Shown here in pieces: positions 1-6,642 of a DNA stretch of 9,669 bases. This stretch comes from an uncultured Collinsella sp. (GTDB lineage Bacteria > Actinomycetota > Coriobacteriia > Coriobacteriales > Coriobacteriaceae): positions 1 to 9,669 of the forward strand of contig USNA01000022.1 in NCBI GenBank assembly GCA_900555955.1, read 5' to 3'. The position numbers and the translations under genes are program-made. The notes beneath the pieces are model-generated. The model saw nothing but the letters and a program-made list of their open reading frames with translations, searched no databases and was not told where the DNA came from. Position 1 is the first letter of the stretch. The number at the start of each line of letters is the position of its first letter.

Positions 1-545
1 TCCTCGCCCATGTCAAAGTAGATCTCGGAGCACGGGCCGCAGGGGCCGGTGGGGCCGGCGGCCCAGAAGTTGTCGTCCTCGCCCAGGCGGGAGATGTGGT
101 CCTCGGCAACGCCCAGAGAGCGCCACACATCGTGGGTCTCGTCGTCCTCGGTAAAGACGGTAAAGTACAGGCGGTCGAGCGGCAGCTTGAACTCCTTGGT
201 GATGAGCTCAAAGGCCCAAGCGCAGGCCTGCTGCTTGGAGACACCGCCAAAGGAGAAGTCACCGAGCATCTCGAAGAACGACAGGTGACGGCCGTCCTCG
301 CCGATGCAGTCGATGTCGTTGGTGCGGACGCACTTCTGGCAGGAAATCGCGCCGATCTCCTTCATGGTCTTCTTGCCCTGGTAGTACTCCTTAAACTGGT
401 TCATGCCGGCGTTGGCAAGCAGCAGCGAGGGATCGTCGGGAACAAGAGACGAAGAAGGATAAAGCTTAAGACCGCGCTCCTCAAAGAAGTTGAGGAACTT
501 GGAGCGGATCTCGGCCGTAGTCATTGACGGGTAGTCAGCACTCAT
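1..545 (-). CDS. alaS: Alanyl-tRNA synthetase, N-terminal part (runs off the left edge)
   Basis: Alanyl-tRNA synthetase charges tRNA-Ala with alanine in the cytoplasm. The 181 visible codons match the start of the class II catalytic domain. After a short leader comes the family opening with EIRSKFLNFFEERG near residues 12-25, then an LLANAGMNQF segment, the RTNDID and GRHLSFFEMLGDFSFG stretches near residues 74-100, and the AAGPTGPCGPCSEIYFD motif just before the edge. The editing and C-terminal domains lie outside the window. I chose the ATG at 545 because GAGGAG sits about nine bases upstream. An internal ATG at 524 is also possible, but no such site precedes it. The gene is separated from the upstream AI-2E gene by a strong terminator, so it probably has its own promoter. 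Nothing in the visible part is broken or unusual. Confidence 0.96.
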   Translation of the reverse strand, partial: MSADYPSMTTAEIRSKFLNFFEERGLKLYPSSSLVPDDPSLLLANAGMNQFKEYYQGKKTMKEIGAISCQKCVRTNDIDCIGEDGRHLSFFEMLGDFSFGGVSKQQACAWAFELITKEFKLPLDRLYFTVFTEDDETHDVWRSLGVAEDHISRLGEDDNFWAAGPTGPCGPCSEIYFDMGE

Positions 546-591
546 AGAGGGAATCTCCTCGGTTTCACATCGAAACAGTTCAAACGTAACG

Positions 592-619
592 ATATTACCA
601 TCCCACCGCGCCCGTGCAA
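592..619 (-). promoter_or_regulatory. Possible weak promoter of alaS
   Basis: Reading the minus strand just after the upstream terminator, TTGCAC (614-619) is followed after 16 bases by TAATAT (592-597). These match the housekeeping -35 and -10 consensus at three and four of six positions. Position supports it: alaS needs a start point between the terminator and its ATG, and this leaves a leader of about 40 bases. The match is weak. No T-box-like leader is visible, and the space is too short for one. Confidence 0.3.
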
Positions 620-647
620 AAAAGAGGGCCGCCAAACAGCGACCCTC
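618..647 (-). terminator. Intrinsic terminator after the sigma factor/AI-2E operon
   Basis: On the minus strand GAGGGTCGC (639-647) pairs with GCGGCCCTC (624-632) across a six-base loop, giving nine pairs with one G-T wobble. It is followed directly by six T residues (618-623). This is a textbook Rho-independent terminator. It lies about 50 bases past the AI-2E stop codon and ahead of the alaS promoter region, so it separates the stress-type operon from alaS. Confidence 0.88.
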
Positions 648-696
648 CAGCGAAATTGCATGTTAGCGCGTATGAATATTAATCCGAATTACCCCG

Positions 697-2106
697 CTAG
701 TTGTCATCATCGTCCATGGAGCCGTCGATGCCGGTTTTGGTGTCGTCATCCGTGTTGGAATCGTCATCCTTAGCGAAGGGGTTCTTGAAGAAGCCCGTCG
801 CATCGGGCTGCAGACCAGAGAGCTTGATCCAGGGATTATCGAGATCGGGCTTGGGCATGGCCTTGGCCTCGGGCGCAGTCTCGTTGCCGATGAGCTCGGA
901 CTCGTAGATGAAGGTGTCGTCGCCGAGCGCGTCGTAGGCGGCGACCAGGTTGCCATCGGCATCGCGGTACGGCGTGCCCTTAAACACGGCACCGTCATAG
1001 GCCACAAGCTGGCGGCCGGTCTCATTCTCGAAGCAGTACACGAAGATACCCTTGAGGGCCGCACAAAGCGGGATAGCAATAATCATGCCGATGGGGCCCA
1101 TGAGTGCCGAGCCAATAACGAGCGCCGTGAGGCTCATGATGGGATGCACCTGCACCGAGCTCTGCATGACCTTAGGCGAAATCACGTTATCGGTGACGTT
1201 TTGCGCGACCATCGTCACGATGAGCGTCCATAACGCCAACATGGGGCTGAACATGAAACCGAGCACTGTGGCGATTGCTGCGCTCACCCAAGGACCGACG
1301 ACCGGAACCAAATGCATGATGCCGGTAAAGACAGCCATGAGCGCCGCATACGGATGGCCGATGATCATAAAACCGATAAAGGCGAGGAAACCACCGCAGA
1401 TGGACGTCACGACCATACCGCGCATGTAGCCGCCGACAGAGCGAGAAAGGATGGCGACCATAAAGCGGTACGAGGTCTCCTTCTCCTGACCGATGATGGT
1501 GCAAATCTCGTGATGCATGCGAGGGAAGTCGCAGGCCATCCAGTAGGCAAGCACCAGACCAAGGAAGATCACGAACAACTGCGAGGCCGTATTGGTGATG
1601 AGCGGGAACACACCGCGGCCAAGCTCAGCAGCAATCTGAGACACATACTTCGATGCCACGGCAACCAGCGACGAAAGATTATCGTCCAGATACTCCTTGA
1701 GCGGCGTGTTGTTGAGCGTCTTGGCATGCGAGATCATCTCGTTGAGGTCGCCACCCGCAACACGAAGCTGCTCGGGCAGGCGGCTCAGGACTTCCATGAT
1801 CTGACCAAAGAGAATCGGCGACAAGATGCAAACGACACCGACGAGCACAGCAACAACAACAATAAGCGCGATAAGCGAACCGATGCCGCGATTCACGCCA
1901 TGGTGCTCGAGCCAGTTGGTGATCGGGGACATCACAAAAGCAATGATGGAGCCGACGGCAAGAAACTCAATAACCGGTGCCAGGATGCCCATAAGGTTAA
2001 AGATGACAGCAGCAATAACAATGCAGCCGACAACAGCCCAAATGCGCAGCGTCAGAATGCGGGTGTCGCGCAGCACGCGATCGGTTTGTTGGGGGTGCTC
2101 ACTCAT
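697..2106 (-). CDS. AI-2E family transporter (UPF0118/PerM-like) with long acidic C-terminal tail
   Basis: This 469-residue polytopic membrane protein belongs to the AI-2E/PerM family. Members have been linked to autoinducer-2 export or Na+/H+ exchange, and the substrate here cannot be read from sequence. Hydrophobic helices lie near residues 22-42, 46-60, 76-98, 170-190, 228-250, 252-296 and 322-350. Two family signatures are clear: the LVPVVGPWVSAAIA loop near 267-280, and DNVISPKV followed by the HPIMSL and GPIGMIIAIPL segments near 306-347. A cytoplasm-like tail of about 110 residues (360-469) follows. It is soluble and ends in Asp-rich runs (KDDDSNTDDD, then DDDDN), an extension beyond the usual family core. 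Its ATG overlaps the sigma-factor stop codon in ATGA, so the two are probably translationally coupled. A terminator follows the gene. Family assignment is firm and the role is unknown. Confidence 0.9.
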   Translation of the reverse strand: MSEHPQQTDRVLRDTRILTLRIWAVVGCIVIAAVIFNLMGILAPVIEFLAVGSIIAFVMSPITNWLEHHGVNRGIGSLIALIVVVAVLVGVVCILSPILFGQIMEVLSRLPEQLRVAGGDLNEMISHAKTLNNTPLKEYLDDNLSSLVAVASKYVSQIAAELGRGVFPLITNTASQLFVIFLGLVLAYWMACDFPRMHHEICTIIGQEKETSYRFMVAILSRSVGGYMRGMVVTSICGGFLAFIGFMIIGHPYAALMAVFTGIMHLVPVVGPWVSAAIATVLGFMFSPMLALWTLIVTMVAQNVTDNVISPKVMQSSVQVHPIMSLTALVIGSALMGPIGMIIAIPLCAALKGIFVYCFENETGRQLVAYDGAVFKGTPYRDADGNLVAAYDALGDDTFIYESELIGNETAPEAKAMPKPDLDNPWIKLSGLQPDATGFFKNPFAKDDDSNTDDDTKTGIDGSMDDDDN

Positions 2107-2894
2107 GAACGAATCATCACTCCGTCGGGGTCGATCTTGTCCTGAATCTTCTTAAGCGTGCGGCGCAGCAGACGCGAAACCTGCACCTGAGAAATACCCA
2201 GTTTCTTGGCGATCTCGATCTGGGTCATGCCCTTCACAAAGCGTAGCTCGATCACCTCGCGCTCGCGCGGCGAGAAATCACGGATGGCTTCCTCGATAAC
2301 TAGGCGGTCATCGGTAAAGTCGAGCTCGTTGTCGTCGTCGGCGTAACGGTCGAGAATCGAGGGGGCATCGTCGGAATCGGACGCACCAGGAGCCTCGATG
2401 GGCACCGAGGTATAGGCCGACGACGATTCCATAGCCTCGAGGACCTCATCGACCGTCACATCTAGATACTCAGCGATCTCCTCAACCTTGGGCGAACGCT
2501 GCAGCTCGTTGGTTAGTTTGTCAGTAGCTTGGTTGACCTTGGCCGAGAGCTCCTGCAGACGACGCGGTACGCGCACGCTCCAGCCCTTGTCGCGGAAATG
2601 GCGTTTGATCTCACCCAGGATAGTGGGTGTTGCAAACGTCGTAAACTCGAGCCCGCGCTCAGGGTCAAAGCGGTCGATAGCCTTGAGCAAACCCAGATAG
2701 CCGACCTGCATGAGGTCGTCGAGCGGCTCGCCGCGATTCTTAAATTTGTTGGCAAGAAACCTTACCAGATTCATATGGGACATGACGAGCTGCTCGCGGG
2801 CGTCCGGATCACCGGTCTCCTTGTAACGACGAAACAGCTCGCGGGTTTTCTCCTTGTCCCAAGCGGTCTTGCCGCTCCGGGAACGTTCGGTCAT
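2103..2894 (-). CDS. RNA polymerase sigma factor of the SigB/SigF/SigG group
   Basis: A 263-residue group 3 sigma-70 factor that directs RNA polymerase to a special promoter set. Region 2 covers about residues 34-104, with DDLMQVGYLGLLKAIDRFDP (region 2.1-2.2) and FTTFATPTILGEIKRHFRDK (region 2.3-2.4). Region 3 is near 110-160, including the VRVPRRLQEL segment typical of the SigB/SigF line. Region 4 spans about 205-252, with SPREREVIELRF and the helix-turn-helix MTQIEIAKKLGISQVQVSR. An acidic linker (171-196, many Asp) separates regions 3 and 4. The preceding RsbW-like anti-sigma gene ends one base before this ATG, so it is probably the cognate partner. The ribosome site is weak (AAGG some distance away), which fits translational coupling. 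The family is sure. Whether it acts as general-stress SigB or SigF is inference. A sporulation role seems unlikely, because sporulation is not known in this class. Confidence 0.95.
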   Translation of the reverse strand: MTERSRSGKTAWDKEKTRELFRRYKETGDPDAREQLVMSHMNLVRFLANKFKNRGEPLDDLMQVGYLGLLKAIDRFDPERGLEFTTFATPTILGEIKRHFRDKGWSVRVPRRLQELSAKVNQATDKLTNELQRSPKVEEIAEYLDVTVDEVLEAMESSSAYTSVPIEAPGASDSDDAPSILDRYADDDNELDFTDDRLVIEEAIRDFSPREREVIELRFVKGMTQIEIAKKLGISQVQVSRLLRRTLKKIQDKIDPDGVMIRS

Positions 2895-2895
2895 A

Positions 2896-3273
2896 TTAGA
2901 TATCCGCCTTGAGGTCGAGGGAAAGCGTCAGGGGCGCCGCAGTCTTTTCGTAGGAGTCGCACACGCTCGCGAGGATGAGCTCGGCATACACCGCAGCCTG
3001 GTCGTCTTCATCGACCGTAGCCTGATCGTCAAAGGTAATAGTCATGCCAACGTGGGTCTCATCGACATCGAATTTGATGGTGATGTCATCGCAGTCGACC
3101 GCGGTACAACCAAAGATGAAAGCCTCCTCGGCAGCCATGCGGATGTCCTCGATGCGATCGACAGACATAGAGCACAGGGCACCAACGTTGGCGGCAGTCA
3201 TGCGCACAAGGCGAGCGAGACGCGGGTCGCCGGCAACGGTCAACGTGATGGGGCAGGTTACTTCGCTACTCAT
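2896..3273 (-). CDS. RsbW/SpoIIAB-like anti-sigma factor with degenerate ATP-binding site
   Basis: A 125-residue protein immediately ahead of the sigma-factor gene, probably its anti-sigma factor. Residues 18-58 follow the RsbW/SpoIIAB pattern (RLVRMTAANVGALCSM, then VDRIEDIRMAAEEAF), which is the helix pair that builds the N-box of the GHKL fold. The match then fails at key points. Glu50 is kept, but the Asn four residues later that chelates magnesium is Phe54. The DxGxG box is reduced to DDQAT near 82-86, and no glycine-rich lid motif is visible before the C-terminal strand. It may bind sigma without kinase activity. There are five cysteines (7, 34, 56, 61, 105). I chose the ATG at 3273 because GAGGAG lies about seven bases upstream and the homology begins there. 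A longer in-frame start at 3381 would run inside the upstream gene. The ATG overlaps the upstream stop by eight bases. Confidence 0.82.
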   Translation of the reverse strand: MSSEVTCPITLTVAGDPRLARLVRMTAANVGALCSMSVDRIEDIRMAAEEAFIFGCTAVDCDDITIKFDVDETHVGMTITFDDQATVDEDDQAAVYAELILASVCDSYEKTAAPLTLSLDLKADI

Positions 3274-3853
3274 CGCAGGACTCCTCAGAGGTTTCGGCGG
3301 GCGTATACGTGTAATACTGAGCTGGCTTGGCTGAAGAATTCTGAGCCACATCCGCGCCATCGGCGGCCTCGTCCTCGCCAATTAGGACGCGCTCGGTAGG
3401 CTGCTCGGCCTCCGCAGCGGCAGCGGCGAGCTTGCGATCGACGTCAGCTGCAGGAACCTTCACTTTATTGAAGAGCTTCTGCACAGCACCGGCGGCAGAA
3501 TCAGTCACGCTCGACACGGCGCTGCTGGCCTCGGCCACACTGCCCGTGACCTCGGAAATGTCGCGAACGACGGCCTCAACCTCAACAAGGTTGGACGTCA
3601 GGGCGTCAACGACGGTCTTGCTCGACTTGAGCAGCGGCTCCACCTGGGCAAGTGCCGGAGTGAGTTCGTCAACGGCGCCATCGAGCTTTGCCACCACAGG
3701 CTGCGCCTCGGCGATGGTGTTGTTGAGGTCGTTCACGGTCTTATCGAGCGAGTCGACAACGGTGCGGGTCTTGCGCAGGGTAAGCGCGAGCTCAACGATG
3801 GCCCACACGCCGGCAACGGCGAGCAGCAGCAGGGCGATTTGAATGGGACTCAT
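3266..3853 (-). CDS. DUF948 family membrane-anchored helical protein (YtxG-like)
   Basis: A 195-residue protein with one N-terminal transmembrane helix (about residues 4-25) followed by LRKTRTVVDSLDKTV and a long amphipathic helical region to about residue 145. The Thr/Val/Leu heptad pattern there is typical of DUF948 (PF06103). The tail is acidic and low in complexity (150-195). Expected topology is an inner-membrane anchor with an extended coiled-coil-like domain; the function is unknown. In Bacillus subtilis the DUF948 protein YtxG belongs to a SigB general-stress operon, and in several actinobacteria a DUF948 gene sits close to alaS. Both fit its place here. I chose the ATG at 3853 because GGGAGG lies six bases upstream; a longer frame from 3931 adds an unlikely leader. 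It is the first gene of the sigma-factor cluster. Confidence 0.85.
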   Translation of the reverse strand: MSPIQIALLLLAVAGVWAIVELALTLRKTRTVVDSLDKTVNDLNNTIAEAQPVVAKLDGAVDELTPALAQVEPLLKSSKTVVDALTSNLVEVEAVVRDISEVTGSVAEASSAVSSVTDSAAGAVQKLFNKVKVPAADVDRKLAAAAAEAEQPTERVLIGEDEAADGADVAQNSSAKPAQYYTYTPAETSEESCDE

Positions 3854-3894
3854 ACAAGCCTCCCGGAAGAATCGAAATACAGACGGTTTCCATG

Positions 3895-3900
3895 GTACCC
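3895..3900 (-). promoter_or_regulatory. SigB/SigF-like -10 element (GGGTAC) ahead of the DUF948 gene; tentative
   Basis: In the 100-base gap between rarA and the DUF948 gene, the minus strand reads TTTGGGGTACC about 42 bases upstream of the ATG. GGGTAC resembles the GGGTAT -10 element of SigB/SigF promoters, and such operons are often autoregulated. No GTTT-type -35 is visible at the expected 13-16 bases upstream, so this is only a hint. I see no terminator after rarA in this gap. Confidence 0.2.
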
Positions 3901-3953
3901 CAAAGGAGACCGAACATGCCAAGAGCAGCAACGTGGGACAAAATTATCAGCAG

Positions 3954-5303
3954 CTACTTCGGTGCATTCCCGCTGCGGTCACGTTCGCTTTGCTCTACGC
4001 GCCATTCTTCCCAACCGCGGCCGGCAGGCTGCCAGAACGCGCCGCGCTCCAGTCCCTCGGGCAAATAGCGCTGATCGACCCAGCCTTCGGGATAATCATG
4101 TGGATACTTATACACACCGTAATCATCGCTGCCCGGGCGATGGCGATCGCGCAGATAACTAGGCACCTCGCGAAGCCCACTAGAATGGATATCGGCCAGC
4201 GCCGCATCGATCGAAGCCTCACACGCATTGGACTTAGGCGCCAAACAAACATAGAGCGCAGCCTGCGCGAGGTTAATACGGCACTCGGGATAGCCAATAA
4301 CCTCGGCAGATTTAAACGCAGCATGCGCTATAAGAAGCGCCTGCGGGTCAGCGTTGCCAACGTCCTCAGAGGCATGAATCATAAAGCGACGGGCGATAAA
4401 CTTAGGACCCTCCCCTGCATCGATCATGCGCGCAAGCCAGTAGACCGTGGCATCGGGGTCGCTACCGCGCATGGACTTGATGAACGCACTGATGATGTCG
4501 TAGTGCATGTCACCGTTTTTGTCATACGTAAAGCCGCGACGCGGGTTGGCGATCTTCACGTCATCCACGGTGATGGGATAGCCCTCCCCCGCCGCAGGCG
4601 CTGGCGTTCCCTCGGTATCGGGACGCGTGACGGCAATCTCGCTCGCAAGCTCGAGCGTCGTGAGCGCCGAGCGAGCGTCACCCGCTGCCAGCGTGCAAAT
4701 GGTCTTGACCGTATCCTCATCGGCCGAGAACTTACCGTTCAAGCCCTGCGGTGCCTCAAGCGCACGTTCAATAAGCGTGGCGATATCCTCATCCTTCAGA
4801 TGCTCAAGCTCCACGACGCGACCACGTGAGAGCAGTGCCGAGTTGACCTCGAAGTACGGGTTCTCTGTCGTAGCGCCAATCATAATGACGGTACGGTTCT
4901 CAACTGCATGCAGCAAGGCATCCTGCTGCGACTTAGAGAAGCGGTGAATCTCATCGATGAATAGAATGGTGCGGCGGTCGTACGTATTCAGGCGCGTCTT
5001 GGCCTCATCAATCACACGACGCAGGTCCTTCACGGTACCCGTCACAGCGCTGACCTCGACAAACTCGCTCTTGGTATGGTTGGCGATAATGTGGGCCAGC
5101 GTCGTCTTGCCCGTACCGGCCGGCCCATACAGAATCACACTCGACAGCACGTCATGCTCAATCGCAGCACGCAGCCACGAGCCCTTACCGACGGCCTTTT
5201 GCTGACCCACGTACTCGTCGAGCGAATTGGGGCGCATGCGCACCGCGAGCGGCGCATTTTTAAAGGAACGCTCGCGCGTCGAGGCAGAAAAAAGGTCGTC
5301 CAT
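3954..5303 (-). CDS. rarA: Replication-associated recombination protein A (RarA/MgsA AAA+ ATPase)
   Basis: A 449-residue AAA+ ATPase related to clamp loaders and RuvB that acts at stalled replication forks and interacts with single-stranded-DNA-binding protein. Visible motifs are the family opening LAVRMRPNSLDEYVGQ (19-34), Walker A GPAGTGKTT (60-68), Walker B ILFIDEIHRF (113-122), sensor 1 IGATTENP (142-149), Arg-finger segment SALLSR (155-160) and sensor 2 GDARSAL (208-214). The C-terminal MgsA tetramerisation part follows, including RRFMIHASEDVGNADP (305-320) and the KYPHDYPEGW segment (399-408). Length is normal for the family. The start is uncertain: ATG codons at 5303, 5309 and 5318 and a TTG at 5321 are in frame. 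None has a strong ribosome site, and 5303 gives the usual MDDLF-type start. The tail past residue 430 is charged and probably not conserved. It lies downstream of the dGTPase-like gene. Confidence 0.95.
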   Translation of the reverse strand: MDDLFSASTRERSFKNAPLAVRMRPNSLDEYVGQQKAVGKGSWLRAAIEHDVLSSVILYGPAGTGKTTLAHIIANHTKSEFVEVSAVTGTVKDLRRVIDEAKTRLNTYDRRTILFIDEIHRFSKSQQDALLHAVENRTVIMIGATTENPYFEVNSALLSRGRVVELEHLKDEDIATLIERALEAPQGLNGKFSADEDTVKTICTLAAGDARSALTTLELASEIAVTRPDTEGTPAPAAGEGYPITVDDVKIANPRRGFTYDKNGDMHYDIISAFIKSMRGSDPDATVYWLARMIDAGEGPKFIARRFMIHASEDVGNADPQALLIAHAAFKSAEVIGYPECRINLAQAALYVCLAPKSNACEASIDAALADIHSSGLREVPSYLRDRHRPGSDDYGVYKYPHDYPEGWVDQRYLPEGLERGAFWQPAGRGWEEWRVEQSERDRSGNAPK

Positions 5304-5342
5304 AGCCATCCCGTGCATCAATCAAAAACGTTTTCCACTAAC

Positions 5343-5357
5343 AGTATACCGAATATA
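5343..5357 (-). promoter_or_regulatory. AT-rich -10-like region ahead of rarA; tentative
   Basis: Between the dGTPase stop and the rarA start the minus strand contains TATATT (5352-5357) and TATACT (5343-5348), both close to the TATAAT consensus and standing out in GC-rich surroundings. No convincing -35 hexamer is found 16-18 bases upstream of either. Just before them, a 6-bp inverted repeat (5359-5374, ACGAAC/GTTCGT with a four-base loop) spans the dGTPase stop codon but lacks a T-tract. rarA may have its own start here as well as read-through. Confidence 0.3.
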
Positions 5358-5363
5358 TACGAA

Positions 5364-6611
5364 CTACCGTTCGTTAATATAGGTACGGTGCGGAAACTTT
5401 AATCCCGGGAACAACTTGCTCGTGAGCTCGCAGAAGTAGCCATCCGTCATGCTCGAAATGTAATCCACTACGGTCTGATCTTTATCGTCCTGCCAGGCAT
5501 AGGCGCGATCGTAGTAGGAAAGCTGCTGCTCAATGCGAGAAATATGATGCTTAAAGATGTACGAGGACTCGTCGCCTTCATTTATATCCTGCAGGCAATG
5601 GTCGTAGAGCTTTTCGAACGCCTCGCGCAGCTCCGCTTCGGAGTCGCCTTCGATGCCGCCCTTGCTATAGATCTTTACGTAGTTCTCGCGCTTGGCTCGG
5701 CGGATTTCCTCAAACAGCTCCTCACTCATCTCGATGCGCGGCTTGCCATAGCTGTGCTCAACGATATCGATGGAGGCATGCGTAAGGATCCAGCTGTTGT
5801 ATGCCCCACCCAGGCCATCGTCAAACGCGTCGGGCGACAGCAGACCCGCCGCAATGGCGTCTTGGCGATCGCGTCCAACATAGGCAAGGATATCCGAGAT
5901 GCGGACCACACAGCCCTCGAGCGTCATGGGACGTAGGTGCTCAATTGCGCCATATCCCTTGGCAATGCATTCCTCGACGGTTCGGTCGAACTGGTCAAAG
6001 GAGCCCATGTCCGAAAGCTCAAAAACACGCTGCTCGTACTCGCCGTTATGGCACAACACGCCATCGAGCGTCTGGAGCGACACGTTGCGGCCATACAGCG
6101 CATCGAGCACGCGGACCGACTGCACGTTATGGAAAAAGAAGCGGCCGGTACGCTCGTGGTAAATATCGTTGAGGAATCGCTCACCAGCATGGCCGAAGGG
6201 CGTGTGGCCCAAGTCGTGGCCTAAGCCAATCGCCTCGATCAGATCGCAGTTGAGCCCAAGGGCGCGACCGATATCGCGCGCAATGCGCGAGACAAGCTGC
6301 ACGTGCAGGCCGCGACGAGACAGGTCGTCGTTACTACGGAAGCTAAAGACCTGCGTTTTGCCTGCATAACGGGTGTATGCAGGCAAATGCAGAATTTTTT
6401 CGGTATCGCGCATAAATGCCGGACGCATGAGCGTGCCTTTGTCGGCAGCGCGATCAATACGACGAATGACCTGGTCGTCCTTGCAACGATACGGGTTGAC
6501 GGCACCCGAAGCACGATCGGCGGAAATGCGCTCGACAAGTTCGGGCGACAACGCCGAGGGAATACGGTCCATGCGCGCCTTAATGACGGCCGTTTCTTGA
6601 TTAGTTGCCAT
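5364..6611 (-). CDS. dGTPase-like HD-domain triphosphohydrolase
   Basis: A 415-residue HD-superfamily protein of the deoxyguanosine-triphosphate triphosphohydrolase type, which splits dNTPs into deoxynucleoside and tripolyphosphate and so adjusts nucleotide pools. The HD metal site is intact: His103 in GLHVQLVSRIAR, His132-Asp133 in LGHDLGHTPFGHAGE (130-144), and a distal Asp240 in RISDILAYVGRDRQDA. The segments YTRYAGKTQVFSF (79-91) and FHNVQSVRVLD (160-170) also match the family. The second half is helical and less conserved. I chose the ATG at 6611 because AAGGAG lies seven bases upstream; a start at 6638 would add nine residues and nearly reach the previous gene. It starts 31 bases after the peptidase gene and precedes rarA, so these genes may be co-transcribed. 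Substrate preference cannot be told from sequence, so I give no gene symbol. Confidence 0.92.
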   Translation of the reverse strand: MATNQETAVIKARMDRIPSALSPELVERISADRASGAVNPYRCKDDQVIRRIDRAADKGTLMRPAFMRDTEKILHLPAYTRYAGKTQVFSFRSNDDLSRRGLHVQLVSRIARDIGRALGLNCDLIEAIGLGHDLGHTPFGHAGERFLNDIYHERTGRFFFHNVQSVRVLDALYGRNVSLQTLDGVLCHNGEYEQRVFELSDMGSFDQFDRTVEECIAKGYGAIEHLRPMTLEGCVVRISDILAYVGRDRQDAIAAGLLSPDAFDDGLGGAYNSWILTHASIDIVEHSYGKPRIEMSEELFEEIRRAKRENYVKIYSKGGIEGDSEAELREAFEKLYDHCLQDINEGDESSYIFKHHISRIEQQLSYYDRAYAWQDDKDQTVVDYISSMTDGYFCELTSKLFPGLKFPHRTYINER

Positions 6612-6642
6612 GGCATGCTCCTTAAGAAGGATGCGCAATCGG

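Noticed and set aside
546..617. T-box or other riboswitch ahead of alaS
   Set aside because: Only about 70 bases lie between the terminator and the start codon, and no T-box sequence or antiterminator structure is visible.
1312..2145. Plus-strand open frame of 277 codons opposite the AI-2E gene
   Set aside because: Its His/Asp/Arg-rich composition is what the reverse strand of membrane-protein codons gives. No independent evidence for a gene.
3274..3381. N-terminal extension of the anti-sigma frame to an ATG at 3381
   Set aside because: It lies wholly within the DUF948 coding region, and the ATG at 3273 has a better ribosome site and matches where family similarity begins.
3854..3931. N-terminal extension of the DUF948 frame to 3931
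   Set aside because: The ATG at 3853 has GGGAGG six bases upstream and places the membrane helix at the N-terminus as expected. The extension looks like untranslated leader.
3843..4829. Long plus-strand open frame of 328 codons opposite rarA
   Set aside because: It is antisense to a clear RarA gene, has no recognisable domain and lacks a good ribosome site. It arises from GC-rich codon bias.
5359..5374. Six-bp inverted repeat across the dGTPase stop codon as a terminator
   Set aside because: The stem is short and no T-tract follows on the minus strand, so it is not convincing as an intrinsic terminator.
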